DNA of 64,000 bases, taken from Leucaena leucocephala. Its lineage: Eukaryota > Streptophyta > Magnoliopsida > Fabales > Fabaceae. Position 1 is the first letter of the stretch. Every line of letters begins with the position of its first letter. The position numbers were made by a program, and so were the translations under genes. Of the stretch, positions 60,105 through 64,000 are shown in pieces. The stretch is taken from contig CM073537.1 in assembly GCA_037074615.1 (NCBI GenBank), positions 14,155,989-14,219,988 on the forward strand, in the 5' to 3' direction. A model generated the notes under the pieces. The model was not told the origin of the DNA and searched no databases. It worked only from the letters and a program-made list of their open reading frames with translations.

Positions 60105-61280
60105 AAGAAGAAGAAGAAGAATCGTTAGTAATGAATCGTCGCATTATTGTGTATACGTAGAGAGTAGGATGGTGGGGGTGATTTGGTGTTTTGGATTATA
60201 TATACTTCGAGAGGTCGGAGATGTTTGTGATTTGAATCTGAACTAGTAACGTTCGGATTGGCCTCAATATGTAAACATAATAATCTTGTTTTTGTCAACG
60301 TGAATGTGATTGCGCTTGTAATCAAGTTGTGGGATCAAATTCAAAAGTTCAGGTTTTTCGCTTTGCTTAGTTTTTCGTAAAACATAATGAGCACATCACG
60401 AACTTCAACTTCTTCTTTTTTAATCCCTAAAAAAATTCTTTTTTATTTTTTTGTCTTAGTTCTTGGCATGGCCAGCCTGCCATGTGGCATTTTTGGGTCA
60501 GACATTTTTATTTAACGGTTAAAGTTAACCAATTGTTAGTGTTAGAGAAGAGTAACATTACTATAATTTATAAATTTTTAAGGCAACATTATTTTTTAAA
60601 AAAAATCCAAATATTCATATTTTATGAGTGAAAATTTTGAGGGTAAAATTGTGCACTTTAACCCTTTAAGTTTGGAGTCACTTTAACAAATGGATTCCAT
60701 TTGGCATAGGATGGATTTTATATTCCACCCAACAAAAAACAAGCAAATATAAATTTAAAGGAAGATTCTCATAATATCAATCAAATAATCTTTTTAGCAC
60801 ATAAAATCATTACATTTGAAAGAATATATATATTATTCGAAAAGAAAAGAGTCCTAAAGATAATTCTTGTGTTATCTTTAATTTTGTTCTTATTTACTTT
60901 TATCGTGTCTTACAATTTTTTGTGTCGGGCTCGACTAATCCTTACATGATTGGAATAGGGATAAGTCGACTAAGTTTGAATCTCCTTGAACAGGCCCCGT
61001 AGAAATGTTTAACCAAATTTTTACAATCACAATAAAAAAAACAAATCTCAAAATTGTTTTCCTTAAGAACAATTTTATGTATTGAACAGTAATCAAATAC
61101 AATTTTGAATACAAAAACATAACATAAAGTAGAAAGTACCGAAAATGTTGAATTTATCATTGTTCAACTTTACCCTTAGGACGTGAGTCTCCAAACATGC
61201 CACTTGAGTTTTTTTTTTTTAACTATAATTCACAAATTTGAATCAGGCATTTGTGAGCGACTATAATCTCTTCTCTTTTG
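60105..61280. other. 3' flank of the NPF gene, then AT-rich spacer
   Basis: The probable 3' untranslated region runs to about 60330, with an AATAAT-type near-upstream element at about 60279. The rest is AT-rich and holds no gene. 60440-60680 has features common in MITE remnants but no clear ends. Confidence 0.5.
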
Positions 61281-61283
61281 TGA

Positions 61284-61720
61284 CACACATTAACGCTACA
61301 TTTGGTAAGAGAGAAAAATGGAGGAGAAAAGTGGGGGAGGAACAGGTTTCCCCCTGTTTGGATGGCTGGGGGAAAATGAGGGGGAGAGAAAGTTGGGGAG
61401 AAAATGGGGTGTGGGCCCCACCCCATTTTCCCCTCTAATTTTCTCTCCGAAGACGGAGAGATTTGTGAGAGAAAATGCATCTTCCATCTCTGCCCTCTGC
61501 CCTCGCGCGCGAAGTTCTCCCTCTTCTCTGTTGTGGATCTTTTGAGCGAAGCTTGGCCGTTCGATTTCAGCCACGCGAACCTCGTCTTCACTCCACCTCA
61601 GCTTCAACCCTTTGAATCAGCTGCGGGAACCTCGTCTCAGTCCGATTTTCATGGCCAGCCAGAACTCTCTAGTTCTGATTGGTGGATGTTTAATTTATAA
61701 ACTAAAGGGTTCTCTTAAAA
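61284..61720. repeat. GC-rich foldback segment
   Basis: A 28 bp imperfect inverted repeat is centred at about 61416 (GAGAAAATGGGGTG facing CACCCCATTTTCCCC), with outer arms GAGAGAAAGTTGGGG and CTAATTTTCTCTC. The segment begins CTACATTTGGTAAGAGAG and is markedly GC-richer than its surroundings. Overlapping frames on both strands (98-122 codons) arise from this composition. It may be one end of the transposon whose transposase relic lies at 63 kb, which is untested. Confidence 0.5.
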
Positions 61721-62950
61721 CCTATGTTACGTGGGTCAAAGATAACTTGTGACAATTGATGTTGTATATGCACACTTCACGGTAGGACATAAACCTGTTT
61801 TATAAAGGGCTATGTGCACACTTCACTGTTAAAGATCGTTTGCTGGGAGTGGTAGTGCTTCTGTGTATTTGTTTGGTTGTTTGTATTCAGGGTGGTGTGG
61901 TGGGAAACAGAAGCACTAGCTGTTAGTGCGTTTATTTTGCATACATCAAGGGTTTGGTCTCTTTTTGTGGTAGAAGGAACCTCTTGAATCTTAATGGTTG
62001 CAACAATGTGTTTGTCAGAAGATCTGGCATAGACTAAAAGCAGTGTGCGGCAATCATTTATGTCTTAGACTTGTCTTTGCCCATAAACAACCCGAATTTG
62101 GAAGGACGTATATTAATTAGAAGTTATTTACGAGTTTTATATTGGAAAACCATATAAGAGGTAACTATATTTTCCCTCAACTTTTTAGTACCTATATTTT
62201 TTCTTTTAATAAAATTTTTAATTTTACTCTGTTAATACTATTAACTTCTGTACAGGGGTTAACGATGCTAATAGAATAAAGTTATATAGGTTAATTATGC
62301 TAACGAAGTAAAATTAAATCATTTAATTAAAGGAAAAAAATACACATGTATCAAATTAAAAATTTAGCTAAAATATAAATACTTCTAATATGGTTTTCCT
62401 TTTTATGTTCGTTTTCTCCTTCATTCTTGGTCTTCCAATTATGCAATAAATTTTTTTGCATGATTCCAACTCTGATCAACATGATATAGAAAAATCAGAG
62501 GAATCGATTAAATTAGTCATTAGTCACTGCCATCGAAGCTGTCACAGTGAATGAAGTATGATTTAGTCAAAATCTTATTCCATGCTAAAGTTTCCATATG
62601 GTACAGTATTTATCAATTTCATTTGTGTTTGACTTTGGAGCTCAAGAATTAATCTCTGTTTCCATATTTTCAAAGAAACTTGTACACTATACCATGTTGT
62701 AGAGACATGTTTTATTTTTGCTTGCTATAGCTTTTTACCATAGTTAACTTCATTGCAGATTTCATTACCAGATTTCTTTTTTCTGAACATGTCATGTGTG
62801 TATGCCAGGTCCTTTTCATCATGTTTCCACTAAATGTCATTGATATTTGCTATAGTGGGCCACATTTTTGTCGTGTTGCTGTCGTTTGCAACATTCATTC
62901 TAACACATATTAGCACATGATGCTAAAAACAGATTAATGGCCTTCTATTT
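61721..62950. other. Gene-free stretch before the transposase relic
   Basis: No supported gene. A 16 bp direct repeat around TGCACACTTCAC(G/T)GT occurs near 61770 and 61810. Some of this may be intron or 5' sequence of the PIF/Harbinger relic. Confidence 0.4.
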
Positions 62951-62954
62951 TCAG

Positions 62955-63361
62955 CGATCGTGGAGACTATTAGCCGTCATTTTCATAATGTACTACGAGC
63001 CATTATTTCACTAGAGGCCGAGTTTCTTGTGCAATCTTCTGGATTATGGGTTCCTTCAGAAATTCACAACAATAACAGATTCTATCCATATTTTAATGTT
63101 AGAATATCAGATCATATGATAGTCGCCTAGTTTGCTTAATTATTCTACGTACTCATAACCAATTTCATATTGTAGGATTGCATTGGAACAGTAGATGGAA
63201 CTTATGTTTAGGCAAAAGTGCCTAGAAATGAAGTTGCTCGATTTCAAGGACGAAAGGATTACCCTACCCAAAATATTTTTGCCGCGTGTTCTTTTGATAT
63301 GAAGTTCACTCATGTCTTCGCTGGTTGGGAAGGAACTATGCCTCAAATTCAAGAATTTTAA
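62955..63361 (+). pseudogene. PIF/Harbinger transposase fragment (DDE_Tnp_4 type)
   Basis: Exon 1, 62955-63097, follows TTTTCAG and reads IVETISRHFHNVLRAIISLE through NNRFYPYF. Exon 2, 63176-63361, follows TTGTAG and reads DCIGTVDGTYV, a stop, AKVPRNEV, FQGRKDYPTQNIFAACSFDM, FTHVFAGWEGTMPQIQEF and a stop. The order and spacing match plant PIF/Harbinger transposases. The first catalytic Asp (TVDGT) remains. The family's second Asp after GWEGSA is replaced (PQIQ). Upstream and downstream parts are missing, so it is inactive. Confidence 0.85.
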
Positions 63362-63635
63362 AAAATGCAAGATAATTTTATAATTCCTCAAGTGTGTTTG
63401 CTGTTTAAATTTTAAACTTGATAACCTTATGATTGCTAATGTTGATCTGGGCCAGGGGATTGGAGCCTTCTGATTTAAACTAGATTAGAACATACATTTG
63501 GTTTGATTATCATGTTTTTTTGTTTCCCCCAGTAGAGGTTGCCCATGAATAATTTGTGTCATGGTGCTAAAACAAGATTGCTAATATGTGAATGTTAGAA
63601 AATAGAGTCCACGGATCAGTTAGTGGTACTCGCGC
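63362..63635. other. Spacer
   Basis: Short non-coding stretch between the transposase fragment and the terminal MITE. Nothing recognised. Confidence 0.4.
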
Positions 63636-63639
63636 ATAA

Positions 63640-64000
63640 GAATTTAGAAAAAAAATTATGAAAAAAAAAACTTTTTAGACAACTTTTAGAAAAAAAATTT
63701 TGGAAAAAAAATTATGAAAAAAAATGATTTTGAATAAATAAGTATTTAAATAGTTATTGTTAAAAGGACTTTTGTAATTGAAAAATTACTAGAAAGGGTA
63801 TGACTTTATTAAAAGTAGGAGAGAAATGGTGAAAAGGAGAGAGGAGAGAAGAGAGAGAAGAGAGAGGAGAGTAGGTAAAAAAGAGAGAGGAGAGAGGAAA
63901 GATAGTATAAGAAAAATAAAGATAAATTAGTAATTAGATAGTTTATAAGCTCTTTTACTGTTCCAAAAACTAGTTTCAGTAGCTTATCTAAAACTTTAGT
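63640..64000. mobile_element. GGGCCTGTTTGG-family MITE, cut by the window edge
   Basis: Shares TGATTTTGAATAAATA, ATAGTTATT, AAAAATTACTAGAAAGGGTATGA and a GAGAGGAGA tract (63825-63900) with the 47.4 kb element in the same order. The left terminus has decayed, and the right end lies beyond position 64000. Confidence 0.7.

Noticed and set aside
61223..61700. Overlapping frames of 66-122 codons on both strands
   Set aside because: They are caused by the GC-rich foldback and show low-complexity Gly/Pro/Ser composition.
1..64000. CRISPR array, bacterial operon or phage system
   Set aside because: Introns, TATA box, plant transposon families and plant-type genes show this is plant nuclear DNA. The only regular array (43.3 kb) is contiguous without spacers.

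Overview
The window reads as nuclear DNA of a flowering plant, most likely a eudicot. It is AT-rich and gene-poor, its introns follow GT-AG rules, and it is crowded with plant transposon families: Mutator (MULE), CACTA, hAT, PIF/Harbinger and Stowaway elements, and tRNA-derived SINEs. The species cannot be named from this sequence. I see exactly one gene that looks intact, at 55.8-60.1 kb: a six-exon NPF (NRT1/PTR) proton-coupled transporter closest to the NPF6.2 type. It has a TATA box, a start codon that appears to be split from the rest of the coding sequence by an intron, and a predicted product of 581 residues.

Layout. 1-2.8 kb is AT-rich with one MITE candidate. 2.8-10.0 kb is a three-level nest. 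A foldback MITE with CACTA-like ends (2803-10004) holds a 6.8 kb MULE with about 120 bp inverted ends and a 9 bp target duplication (3141-9914), and the MULE holds a 548 bp hAT MITE with a perfect 8 bp duplication (3515-4062). The MULE carries the N-terminal part of a transposase without its catalytic domain, facing a degenerate Ulp1-protease (Kaonashi-like) gene. 10.6-26 kb holds a relic of cystathionine beta-lyase (methionine biosynthesis). Its central exons are missing, it is invaded by a CACTA element that itself carries two hAT MITEs, and its last exon recurs as a second copy beyond a directly repeated flanking sequence. This suggests an old tandem duplication. 27.3-31.8 kb is a nearly full-length CACTA element with a decayed TNPD-type transposase.

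31.8-55.6 kb has no convincing gene. It contains MITEs of several superfamilies, SINEs (including a head-to-tail pair sharing one target-site sequence, one member of which is split by a hAT MITE), a 1.2 kb non-autonomous CACTA element with a 72 bp repeat array open on both strands, and microsatellites. After the transporter gene, 61.3-63.4 kb has a GC-rich foldback and a dead PIF/Harbinger transposase fragment. The window ends inside another MITE of the family seen at 41.7, 47.4 and 51.3 kb.

Apart from the transporter, the coding relics do not cooperate in a pathway. They record layered insertion and decay. All family assignments come from reading motifs, not from database searches.
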